Positions 1-8,480 of a stretch of DNA of 41,771 bases are shown piece after piece (the first letter of the stretch is position 1; each line of letters opens with the position of its first letter). The notes under the pieces were generated by a model, which saw nothing but the letters and a program-made list of their open reading frames with translations, ran no database searches and was not told where the DNA came from. This stretch comes from Microcaldota archaeon (GTDB taxonomy: Archaea > Micrarchaeota > Micrarchaeia > Micrarchaeales > CABMGC01), in NCBI GenBank assembly GCA_021810455.1, contig JAJZIU010000004.1:1-41771 (forward strand), read 5' to 3'. The translations under genes and the position numbers were made by a program.

Positions 1-2
1 TG

Positions 3-1235
3 GAACTGACAAGAGCCTATAAATTCAGAATCTATCCCGATGCCACAAGGCAGGAGGAGATAGATGAACGTCTAATCCTTGCACAACAATTCTATAACAA
101 GATTCTTGAGAAGTCAACCGAGTCCTATAAAAACGGAAAGACAAAGGTTTCTATGGCTCAATTCAACAAGTTCGTGAAGGAAATAATCCATGGCGACAAG
201 AAGTACTTGAAACTATATTCGCAGACAAGATGCGAGATAGAATTCAGGCTTCTGAAGGCATACCAGAACTTCTTCAGAAGAGTAAAGGAGAAGAAACAGG
301 GAAAGAATCATGAAGTCGGATTCCCAAGATTCAGATCAAGAGACAGATACAAATCAATAACTTATCCACAGGACAATGGTTCCTTCTCAATTCATAAAGG
401 AAGACTCAGAGTTTCAAGGATAGGGACTATGCCAATAGAATTGCACAGACCAATAGAAGGCAAAATCAAGACGCTTTCAATCAAGAAGGATGCTGATAAG
501 TATTATGCAATCTTCACAGCGATAACTGACATCAGGATTCCAGAAGTGGAAAATTCAAATCCAGTAGGAATAGATCTGGGACTAAATTCATTCATCGCAC
601 TTTCTGACGGAACAAAGATAGAGAAGCCGAGGTTCATGCAACAAAGGAGAAGGAGGATTGCCATCTGGCAAAAAAGAGTTGCAAGAAGAGATAGGGGTTC
701 AAAGAGACGGGAGAAGGCAAAGGCAGGTCTCCAAAAGACATACGAACACATAACAAACCAATCAGATGACTATCTGCACAAGTTGTCAAAAACACTGGTA
801 ACCTCAGAATACACCTCATTCGCAGTTGAAGACCTTCAAATTCAGAATATGGTAAAGAACCACCGCCTCGCACAGTCAATACAGAACGCTTCATGGAACA
901 GGTTCATCCAACTGCTCTCATACAAGGCTGAAAGTGCTGGTTTGAGAGTAGAAAAAGTGAATGCAAGAAATACCTCAAAGACATGCAGTAATTGTGGCAA
1001 CATCCAAGATATGCCACTTTCTGAAAGGACATATAACTGCCAGAGATGCGGAATGTCAAAGGACAGGGACATAAACGCATCAATAAATATATTGCATATG
1101 GCAACTACCCTCGGACAGAGGGAAAGTCACGCTCAGGGAGAGGATCGCAAATACATTCCAACTGGGAATGCAAACGGACTCGAAGAACTGAGAACTGATA
1201 AAACACATCCTTTGCAGGATGCAGTGATTGCATGA
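3..1235 (+). CDS. tnpB: TnpB (IS200/IS605 family RNA-guided nuclease), 5' end cut by the window edge
   Basis: Frame is open from base 3 (ELTRAYKFRIYPDATRQEEIDERLILAQQFYNKIL...). RuvC motifs GIDLGLNSFIALSDG (D), FAVEDLQ (E) and DRDINASINI (D), plus zinc finger CSNCG...CQRCG. Confidence 0.93.
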   Translation, partial: ELTRAYKFRIYPDATRQEEIDERLILAQQFYNKILEKSTESYKNGKTKVSMAQFNKFVKEIIHGDKKYLKLYSQTRCEIEFRLLKAYQNFFRRVKEKKQGKNHEVGFPRFRSRDRYKSITYPQDNGSFSIHKGRLRVSRIGTMPIELHRPIEGKIKTLSIKKDADKYYAIFTAITDIRIPEVENSNPVGIDLGLNSFIALSDGTKIEKPRFMQQRRRRIAIWQKRVARRDRGSKRREKAKAGLQKTYEHITNQSDDYLHKLSKTLVTSEYTSFAVEDLQIQNMVKNHRLAQSIQNASWNRFIQLLSYKAESAGLRVEKVNARNTSKTCSNCGNIQDMPLSERTYNCQRCGMSKDRDINASINILHMATTLGQRESHAQGEDRKYIPTGNANGLEELRTDKTHPLQDAVIA

Positions 1236-1242
1236 ATGCAGA

Positions 1243-1277
1243 GGAAGCCCATACCGTTTACGGGTGGGAGGATGTCA
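1243..1277 (+). repeat. Right-end hairpin of the TnpB element (CCCATACCG-TTTA-CGGGTGGG then GGATGTCAC)
   Basis: Imperfect hairpin with TTTA loop 3' of tnpB; same motif at 13425-13456 and 32991-33030. Confidence 0.7.
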
Positions 1278-1360
1278 CAAACGTACCTGGTTTGGCACTG
1301 CCGACATTCCGGCATCAAAACCATGGGATTGCATCTGCGCTAAAATATTCGTGAAACGGA

Positions 1361-1475
1361 TTCATTCGACTGTTCTCATACAAGGCTGAAAGTTTCTGGT
1401 TTGAGAATAAAAAAGCTGATGCAGGAAACGCCTTGAAGACGTGCAGCGATTGCGGCAGTGTCCAGGTTTTGGAAA
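1361..1475 (+). pseudogene. Degraded tnpB fragment (RuvC/zinc-finger region)
   Basis: DNA similar to 900-1015 inside the adjacent tnpB (ctctcatacaaggctgaaagt..tggtttgaga..), no intact frame. Confidence 0.75.
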
Positions 1476-1525
1476 CATTCAAATATTTTGACAAATATAT
1501 CTATTTAATACAAAAAGTGTAATAA

Positions 1526-2254
1526 ATGAACAAATTTATCAAAATAGAAAACCTGCCGTTGATTTTCAGATTTGGTGAATTGCTAGATGTCAGCCGTGGA
1601 ACTCTGAGCAGGCGCATGCTCAGCTACGGCATAAGAAAACTTCTCGCAGAAAAGAAACTTTTTAGAGTATCAAAAGGCACTTACTCCAAGACTGCAAACG
1701 TATTCTACATTGCACAGTACATCTACAAGGGGTACATAGGATTATCCTCAGCTCTTTATCTGTACGGATTGAAAACCGAAGTCGAATCGAGTGTGTACGT
1801 ATGCACTTCTCATCCTATGAAAAGCATAAGGGTTTTAGACAAAATACTGATTCCGGTTAACGTATCGGACATGCAGTTCGGCACAGCTTTCGCCACTGTT
1901 GAAGGCGAGGAAGTCCTCCTGTCTTCTTATGCAAAAACAGTTTTTGACATCATCACAAATCCCAAGCATGCTGACTACTTCGATATGTATAGGGCTATCA
2001 ATGCCAAGCCTTTAAGCAAAGAAGACTGGCTCGAGATGCTTTCGTACGCACTCAACACAAAACTTGCCAATGTGAGAAGGGTAGGCTATGTTCTTGAGGG
2101 CTTTGCCCCGGCATGGTTCCTTTCAAGACTGTTGCACATCAGCAACAAAAGCAACGGGATTTCATATTTTTTCAAGCATAAGAGCTTAAATTACAGTTCT
2201 TCATGGAAGATATACGACAGCATCGGCGTGAGGAGATGGGCTAATGCAAGATAA
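1526..2254 (+). CDS. AbiEi-like antitoxin/transcriptional regulator of a type IV TA module
   Basis: N-terminal wHTH-like region (SRGTLSRRMLSYGIRKLLAEKKLFRVSKGTYSK), then AbiEi-like core; overlaps the nucleotidyltransferase gene by 11 bp. Confidence 0.7.
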   Translation: MNKFIKIENLPLIFRFGELLDVSRGTLSRRMLSYGIRKLLAEKKLFRVSKGTYSKTANVFYIAQYIYKGYIGLSSALYLYGLKTEVESSVYVCTSHPMKSIRVLDKILIPVNVSDMQFGTAFATVEGEEVLLSSYAKTVFDIITNPKHADYFDMYRAINAKPLSKEDWLEMLSYALNTKLANVRRVGYVLEGFAPAWFLSRLLHISNKSNGISYFFKHKSLNYSSSWKIYDSIGVRRWANAR

Positions 2255-2990
2255 CATCGAACTTAATGAAATCGCATTGAAACTGGGCATGGGTGTAGAC
2301 AAGCTCAGAAAGGACATAGGAACTTATCGTGCAATCAGTGAGATATTTCCAATGCTAGAAACTGAAGAGTGCAAGGTCGGCCTGTTCGGCGGCACTGCCA
2401 TGAACAAACTGTACTACGGCAAAATGCAGAGATTGTCTTATGATCTTGACATCTTTTCCTACTCTTATAAAAAGACTGTAAAACTTCTCGATGAACACGC
2501 AGCCGTGCTGAAATACGAGGGTGCTTTTCCAGGCAGGAAGGCACAATCCTCAAGGATGATGTACAAAGGCATCGAGCTTGACATAGTCTCTGTATCAAAC
2601 ACTGCCGAAGAGCCTAAGAAGATGCAAATGACCGACCTGCTTTATTACTACGGGCAGCTGATGCCACCCGTCACGGTTCCATCCTATAGCCTCGAGTACC
2701 TGCTTGCAGACAAAACAATCACAATGGCGAACAGAAATGAACTGAAGGACATTTACGATACGTGGCTCGGGACCAAGTTCCTTAAGGACAAACACGCATA
2801 CCATTCATACCTTGAGAAGATCTCAAAAGGCCTTGGGATAAAAGACGTGCATTCATATCTCGACAGCCAGATGACTATGATGCTTTCCAATCTCGACTAT
2901 TACGGCAAAAAGCATATAGAGGTCGTTTATCAGCCCAGCCCTGTGCTTATGCTTAGAGACATAACTGCATTCTTGAAAACATGGGCTTGA
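2244..2990 (+). CDS. AbiEii-like nucleotidyltransferase toxin
   Basis: GGTAMNKLYY...RLSYDLDIF nucleotidyltransferase motif (GG-TA..., DxD). Confidence 0.85.
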   Translation: MQDNIELNEIALKLGMGVDKLRKDIGTYRAISEIFPMLETEECKVGLFGGTAMNKLYYGKMQRLSYDLDIFSYSYKKTVKLLDEHAAVLKYEGAFPGRKAQSSRMMYKGIELDIVSVSNTAEEPKKMQMTDLLYYYGQLMPPVTVPSYSLEYLLADKTITMANRNELKDIYDTWLGTKFLKDKHAYHSYLEKISKGLGIKDVHSYLDSQMTMMLSNLDYYGKKHIEVVYQPSPVLMLRDITAFLKTWA

Positions 2991-3023
2991 ACCACCCGCC
3001 ATTCATAGAAGGAGTTCTATTTT

Positions 3024-3962
3024 TCACTGAACTGGGCCACCAAACATGCTTCTCCTCTGTTTTGCCTTCTTTATGCTTCCATTAACCATGTCCATGGTTA
3101 TGCCTTCAGGTAGCTTCCCCCCATTCATGGCATCATAAAGCACAAGCTTGTAAACATTCATCAGGGTGTAGCCCAGCATCATCCCATAAGCCATCAGCAT
3201 TACTCCGAGTACGGCAATCACTATTCCAAGAACAACAGATGCAAAGACTGACATTATGCCTATGAATATGACTCCGACACCGGCAAGCACGAACAGGAGG
3301 GAGTACAAATCAGTGTATGCAAGCCCTCCGAAAGTCTTCCCAAAATTGTTTATTATGAACTGGGTGCTACTCTTAAGCGTTGCAACAGGACCCGTTTTCT
3401 TCTCTATTATTACGGGTATTGCGAATGTAGTAGCTATGGATATCGCAATAGATGTTGCCAATCCAAAGATAACCGAGCCTATAAGCCCCAATCTTTGTTC
3501 TATCACCCTTATTATCATCGTGATTATCGATTCGAACAAAGCCCATTCTAATATCTGCACCTTGTACTCATAGGTTTTTGAAAAAGCATCGCCAATGCTC
3601 ATTCTCTTGTTTCCAGAATTTCCCTTAAAAGCTATGAGCATAGCCACAAGTATGTAAGCAGATGTGAAGTAAACTACAACATAATAAACAGGAAGCATGA
3701 TGTAAAACGCGTTAGAGTTCATGTGCGAAAGGAAGAACGTGAGGAATATGGCCACGGTTTCAAGCAGTATCACAATGCCTGACATTATGGGAAATAAAAG
3801 AAGCTTCCTATCGTTGAATACCAGCTTCCTCACAGCAGAACCCATGCGCCATCCCGCCTTGACATTCTCGAACATAAGATTACCCGTTATATCTTGCTTA
3901 TACTGGTTAATATTCGTTTTGGAATGTTTCTTTAGTTTTTTGCTACCGCGCTTTTTTAGCAA
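3024..3962 (-). CDS. Multi-pass membrane protein (DUF6159-like)
   Basis: 312 aa with several hydrophobic segments; a later start at MFENVKAGW (about 3875) is possible. Confidence 0.6.
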   Translation of the reverse strand: MLKKRGSKKLKKHSKTNINQYKQDITGNLMFENVKAGWRMGSAVRKLVFNDRKLLLFPIMSGIVILLETVAIFLTFFLSHMNSNAFYIMLPVYYVVVYFTSAYILVAMLIAFKGNSGNKRMSIGDAFSKTYEYKVQILEWALFESIITMIIRVIEQRLGLIGSVIFGLATSIAISIATTFAIPVIIEKKTGPVATLKSSTQFIINNFGKTFGGLAYTDLYSLLFVLAGVGVIFIGIMSVFASVVLGIVIAVLGVMLMAYGMMLGYTLMNVYKLVLYDAMNGGKLPEGITMDMVNGSIKKAKQRRSMFGGPVQ

Positions 3963-4098
3963 GCTTTAAATATTTTAAATAAGCTTACATACTCAAGGCG
4001 ATACGGAAAAAGAAAATCCTAACCTCTAGATGAAACGAAAATGGATTTCACAATCCTTGGAGAAACACTAATACTCAAATATAAGAGGAGGTGAAAAA

Positions 4099-4281
4099 AT
4101 GGAAAAAACGAACGGACTTCTTGGAAGATATCCATACAGAGGCGCAGCGTCGCAGAGAGCTGTTGACTTTCAGGTGCGCCTGTATGAGATCAGGCAACAG
4201 AACGCAATCAGGGAATTGAAGAGAAGTGAAGTAAAAGAAGAAGCAAAGAGGCTCGGAATTCAGGAAATTCTGAGAAAGTGA
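4099..4281 (+). CDS. Small basic hypothetical protein
   Basis: 60 aa ORF preceded by a strong Shine-Dalgarno (gaggaggtg) about 8 nt before the ATG. Confidence 0.5.
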   Translation: MEKTNGLLGRYPYRGAASQRAVDFQVRLYEIRQQNAIRELKRSEVKEEAKRLGIQEILRK

Positions 4282-4379
4282 AGGGGGATCTGTTTTTCAC
4301 ATGCGCGTAAAGACAAACAATCTGTAACGCGGGAACATGTGACAAAACAGTGGGCGAATTTATTGCACTAATCAAGGAA

Positions 4380-4750
4380 CTATCTAAGTCACATTTACGC
4401 TTCCATGCAGTGATGTAGTCTTCGTATTCTAGCATCATCGACAGTTTTGCAAAGCTCCTTGCTATTCCCTCTAATCCATGGCAATCAATAAATTGATGCC
4501 ATACTGCCTGCCATTTCATGAATGGCTCTGGAAAACGGAATGGTGCGCCTACTTTCCCCACATTCATCTCCTCAAATTCCTTTTCCCAGTTATTCACGAA
4601 TCCAAAATCGAGGTAAATCTCGCCTCTGATTATGTACATCTCATTTGTTTCTGCCTAGTTCCTGCTGTCTTTGCACTTCCTCTTGCCCCATCTACCTCCC
4701 TACATCTGCGTAAATGCCGTATCTAGATTCTGGATGAGCTTGTTATAACG
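4380..4750 (-). pseudogene. Decayed IS5-type transposase N-terminal region
   Basis: Reverse strand reads RYNKLIQNLD...WGKRKCKDSRN(*)...IIRGEIYLDFGFVNNWEKEFEEMNVGKVGAPFRFPEPFMKW, typical of archaeal IS5-like transposase N-termini, with in-frame stops. Confidence 0.6.
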
Positions 4751-4994
4751 TGATTTACCCAATTTACCTTGAAAACGCATTCAGAATCATGTCTTTAGCA
4801 ATCTCTCATCTCCAATTCGTGCAATTTTAGGCGATTTCTCCATTAAATATGGAGATAGAAATCATCATCTGCGCTGATAAAACTCGAAATGGCGGATTTG
4901 GCTAGATCATTTTGTTAGTACGAAGTGGAGAAGTTAAGTTTGTAATTTATAATGAATGTGATAATTTTTTATAATTTTCAACATAGACATTATT

Positions 4995-5019
4995 TTCTTC
5001 CTCCAACCTTGGAGAAGAA
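4995..5019. repeat. Near-perfect hairpin (TTCTTCCTCCAACCTTGGAGAAGAA)
   Basis: CTCCAA-CC-TTGGAG core extended by TTCTT/AAGAA; adjacent to the 3' end of the nrdJ remnant. Confidence 0.5.
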
Positions 5020-5020
5020 A

Positions 5021-5516
5021 CTATTTTACTAAAATCCCTTCGCGGGAACCTTCTCTGTAAACGGTTATCCCTCTGCATCCAGATTCCCAAGCCTGATAAT
5101 ACAAATCAGATATGCGCTTTATATTTATATCTTCTGGCAAATTGATCGTAGAAGATATTGCGCCATCTATGTGTTTTTGAATGATACCTTGCATTTTAAT
5201 CCTAAATTCCGGTTTTATACTTATTTCTTCCAGTAGAAAACATTATTCTGCCACCATGAATAAACTTGAAATCTGTTAGAAGCCATTCAAAATTTCTTTG
5301 CCATTTTTCTTTTTCTATTTCACATTCTGCAATTTTTGTAGAAATCCTTCTCCACATTTCTGAAGGTAATCTGTCTAAAAGCTCTCCATTTCCGTCTTTT
5401 AATGCATATTTTTCGCAAAATACTCTAGCACGAAACTCATTATGATTAAAGAAATCAAGAGTTTCCCTAGGTAAGAAAAGTTTGTTCGTGGGAGATTTTT
5501 GTAAAAGCTTATTCGT
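5021..5516 (-). pseudogene. nrdJ: Remnant of a class II (adenosylcobalamin-dependent) ribonucleotide reductase, N- and C-terminal stubs joined
   Basis: Upstream part reads LFLPRETLDFFNHNEFRARVFCEKYALKDGNGELLDRLPSEMWRRISTKIA...FKFIHGGRIMFSTG; downstream part, in another frame, reads KMQGIIQKHIDGAISSTINLPEDINIKRISDLYYQAWESGCRGITVYREGSREGILVK*. The catalytic middle is absent. Confidence 0.8.
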
Positions 5517-6011
5517 TTAAGTAGTGCAATTACCGCCTTTCCAAAAATTGCCTAAAATCTCTACCATTTCTTTAGTAGGGTTTATTCTGTGGAAATCTTC
5601 TTGTGTAACCCATTTGTAATCATCATGTTCTGTACTAAGATGTATTACTAATGGACTTCTTACTGTAACAGTAAAATTAAATTGTCTAGTTTTTCCACCG
5701 TTTTCAGAAGAATAATCAAATGATCCAACATATCCAATTACATTTTTTACAGATAAACCTGTCTCTTCTTTAATTTCTCTTTTTATGCAGTCTACTAATG
5801 TTTCGCCCTCTTCTATACCTCCTCCGGGAATTTCATATATTCCACCTAGAAAATCATTTTTCTCTCTTCTGAAAAGTAATACTTTTTTGCCTTTCGATAT
5901 AACTGCACCAACACTGAAACGATTTATGCCATCTGATGTCGCTGCCTTTAAAAGCTTCATATAGAAATTTTCTCCGGATACCTGTTCAGTTTTACCATTT
6001 TTTGTTCCCAC
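5517..6011 (-). CDS. NUDIX hydrolase
   Basis: Nudix box GGGIEEGETLVDCIKREIKEETGL. Confidence 0.9.
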   Translation of the reverse strand: MGTKNGKTEQVSGENFYMKLLKAATSDGINRFSVGAVISKGKKVLLFRREKNDFLGGIYEIPGGGIEEGETLVDCIKREIKEETGLSVKNVIGYVGSFDYSSENGGKTRQFNFTVTVRSPLVIHLSTEHDDYKWVTQEDFHRINPTKEMVEILGNFWKGGNCTT

Positions 6012-6204
6012 ATTTACACCAATTAAAGCAGTTCTTGATAGTTATCCACAACCTTTTTGAAAGCTTCGATAGGGACTTGACAAATTAAGAATCTTTCCGT
6101 TCAATAGACTCTGGGGGGTTTTCTCTTCTCTTTTTGTCGTCTGAAAGCAGTGAGTGTGGGGTCTCCTGTTGACGTTGGTCGTCCTTGCCAGGAGATCGAT
6201 ACAA

Positions 6205-6404
6205 TGAACATTGGTGAGATAAAAGATAAAATAGTAGAGGTTTGTGCGGCAGCACGGGTGGTCGTGCAGCACTTTGGGCATACGAAGAAGTTTGCAAAGC
6301 ACGTAGTTGCTCTTGTAATAAAACAGGAGAAGAACTTACGAGATTATCAACTCATAGAGTTCTTAGAAAAAGATCCATTGGAAAGATATTGGGTTATAAA
6401 ATGA
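6205..6404 (+). CDS. Transposase, N-terminal reading frame
   Basis: MNIGEIKDKIVEVCAAARVVVQHFGHTKKFAKHVVALVIKQEKNLRDYQLIEFLEKDPLERYWVIK*, overlapping the downstream frame. Confidence 0.6.
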
Positions 6405-7063
6405 GGATCGATCCGTCGACTTTTTCAAAAGTGCGTGAAAGGGCATATCCTAGAATCTTTCAGGAAATCTATAACTGGATAATTCAGGATAGATTTAAGG
6501 GAAAGCAAATCAAATTGGTTGCGCAGGACAGTTCGGAGATACCTGCCCGCTCAAAATTCGACAAGGATGCTAGATGGGGACACAGAACGCCATCAAAAAG
6601 GGAACAGGAGGATGCAAATGGCAATGCCAACGACATGTTCTTTGGTTACAAATTGCATGCAATTGCAGACGCGGAGAATGAACTTCCAATAGGTTTCTTC
6701 ATCGCTCCTGGAAATAGGCACGATTCCGTGTTCTTTCACGGATTGCTGAATGAAGTCAAAAACAGGTTCAGGATTGCATTCAGCACAAAGTTCCTTGCGG
6801 ATTCAGGATACGATGCCACACACATATACAAAGAACTGCATTATGAGAACATAAAGGCGGTAATTGCGACAAATGGAAGGGGCCATAGGGAGTCTGAAAC
6901 ACCAAAAGATCCAGAATACGGGAAAAGATGGTCAATCGAAAGGATTTTCTCAAGGCTGAAGGGCATGTTTGGTCTTGGAAACAACCGGTTTATTGGAATG
7001 AAAAAGGTGTCAATCCACATCTATTCGTGCCTGATTGCATACCTCATGCCTTATCCGAAGTGA
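6242..7063 (+). CDS. Transposase, DDE catalytic reading frame
   Basis: VAQDSSEIPARSK...FFGYKLHAIADAENELPIGFFIAPGNRHDS...FLADSGYDA...KRWSIERIFSRLKGMFGL, DDE_Tnp_1-like; probably expressed by frameshift from the frame above. Confidence 0.85.
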   Translation: MCGSTGGRAALWAYEEVCKARSCSCNKTGEELTRLSTHRVLRKRSIGKILGYKMRIDPSTFSKVRERAYPRIFQEIYNWIIQDRFKGKQIKLVAQDSSEIPARSKFDKDARWGHRTPSKREQEDANGNANDMFFGYKLHAIADAENELPIGFFIAPGNRHDSVFFHGLLNEVKNRFRIAFSTKFLADSGYDATHIYKELHYENIKAVIATNGRGHRESETPKDPEYGKRWSIERIFSRLKGMFGLGNNRFIGMKKVSIHIYSCLIAYLMPYPK

Positions 7064-7165
7064 TAACCATGGGGATTGACGATGGTGGTTGTATGTAAAT
7101 GTCAAGTCCCTAAAATTAAAATAAAAGGTAGCTTTATATATCTGGTTATAATCACTACTTACCAC

Positions 7166-7241
7166 GGTTTTGGAGGGAAAAGGTCTTTTTACTGTTGGTA
7201 TCCCCACCATATCCCATTGCCTTGACCCTCCAAACCTTTTC
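7166..7241 (+). ncRNA. Candidate structured 5' leader or small RNA
   Basis: GGTTTTGGAGGG (7166-7177) pairs with CCCTCCAAACC (7226-7236); overlapping alternative GAAAAGG/CCTTTTC; TATA-like ctttatatatc about 30 nt upstream. Confidence 0.35.
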
Positions 7242-7271
7242 GCTTAATTATTGACTCAAGAGGATCATCCA

Positions 7272-8471
7272 ATGCTTCAAAGAACAGCTGCCTTTGTCGT
7301 ATTTCTAATGTTTTTTTTGAACGGCATAAATGCAACACAGGGCAATACTGGAATATTCGCTTCATCAAATGTGCTAGACTCGGGACAGTCTGTTATCATC
7401 ACGGCAAACGCGAGTTTGGGATCTGTAGCAGCAACTATCCATTGTTACCAACCTGATTATTACTATTGCAAACTAGATTCGGGTTCGTACACATTCCAAA
7501 CAAGCCATGCGTACAACTCAATGCTCGATTGTGACAGGGGCAGTCTTTACGTGTACACGTGTCTGTACACATATGGGTACGGTGGTTCCAGCAGCTACTC
7601 GTATGAATGGTTTGTTAACGGGAAAAAAGTGAGCACTAACGATACTCTTGTGCTGAATAGAAGTAATACTGTAGTCGGCAAGAATAACATAGCAGTTAAG
7701 ATAAGCTCCCCTACTGGAAAAACCCAGTCGTTCTCCACTGTGGTAAACTCCAATCCATCTCCAAAAACAGCTTTAAATCCGGGCACGGCTTACATAAAAC
7801 AGGGAGAAAGCGTAGCTTTCTCCAACACTTCCGGAGGCGGATCAGGCCCATACAATTATTTCTATTCTGTTGCACCTCTGACTGGTTACACGAGGTATGG
7901 GAACCTATTCACATTTACAAAACCAGGAGATTACATAATAACTCTCAATGTGATAGACGCTCAGGGAGAGTACACGCAATCTGTTGCTTATGTTTATGTA
8001 TCAGCTACTCCCGCTTCGTCATCTCAAAATACAACCTCTTCAAATAACGGATCATCACACGCTCAAAACAACTCTGGCGGAAACACAGGATCGGTTTTCA
8101 ACTACACTTACCCTACTGGAAACGTATCGGAAAACTATGCATTAGCTACGTACAATTCAAGTGTATCTTCATTATGCGTATCATCAAATCCGTACAAATC
8201 CAATACATTGGAATACACTCTCTGCTCAGTGGCAAATACCATAAGGGAATTGATAGTGGTGACTGCACTGTTCATGTTTATATTCGGGGCCATGCTTTAT
8301 GCTGTGTCACACTTTCTTCCTTCGGCAGGAAACCTGAAGGGAAGCTCGCAGGCATGGGCGATAGGCATGATGATCGGAGGCATAATAGGCATAATTCTCA
8401 TAGCAGTAGCACCATTCATAGTTAATACGTTTGCAAATGCAGGAGGACTGAATCCCGTGCCTTGCTGCTAA
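7272..8471 (+). CDS. Secreted PKD-like surface protein with C-terminal two-TM module
   Basis: Signal-like N-terminus (MLQRTAAFVVFLMFFLNG), PKD-like region, Ser/Asn/Thr linker, two C-terminal TM segments, Cys-Cys terminus; SD-like gaggatc upstream of ATG 7272. Confidence 0.75.
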   Translation: MLQRTAAFVVFLMFFLNGINATQGNTGIFASSNVLDSGQSVIITANASLGSVAATIHCYQPDYYYCKLDSGSYTFQTSHAYNSMLDCDRGSLYVYTCLYTYGYGGSSSYSYEWFVNGKKVSTNDTLVLNRSNTVVGKNNIAVKISSPTGKTQSFSTVVNSNPSPKTALNPGTAYIKQGESVAFSNTSGGGSGPYNYFYSVAPLTGYTRYGNLFTFTKPGDYIITLNVIDAQGEYTQSVAYVYVSATPASSSQNTTSSNNGSSHAQNNSGGNTGSVFNYTYPTGNVSENYALATYNSSVSSLCVSSNPYKSNTLEYTLCSVANTIRELIVVTALFMFIFGAMLYAVSHFLPSAGNLKGSSQAWAIGMMIGGIIGIILIAVAPFIVNTFANAGGLNPVPCC

Positions 8472-8480
8472 CGAAAATTA

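Larger units (their letters stand above)
6072..7110 (+). mobile_element. DDE insertion sequence (IS5/IS4-like), 1039 bp
   Basis: Perfect terminal inverted repeats GGGACTTGACA (6072-6082) and TGTCAAGTCCC (7100-7110), flanked by TA on both sides (possible 2-bp TSD, 6070-6071 and 7111-7112); encodes a transposase. Confidence 0.88.

Noticed and set aside
4208-4639. 143-aa ORF as an intact gene
   Set aside because: Upstream sequence continues transposase homology with stops and the C-terminal part loses similarity; treated as a pseudogene.
6042-6302. 86-aa and 70-aa minus-strand ORFs over the IS left end
   Set aside because: Antisense to the transposase N-terminus and crossing the terminal repeat; no independent support.
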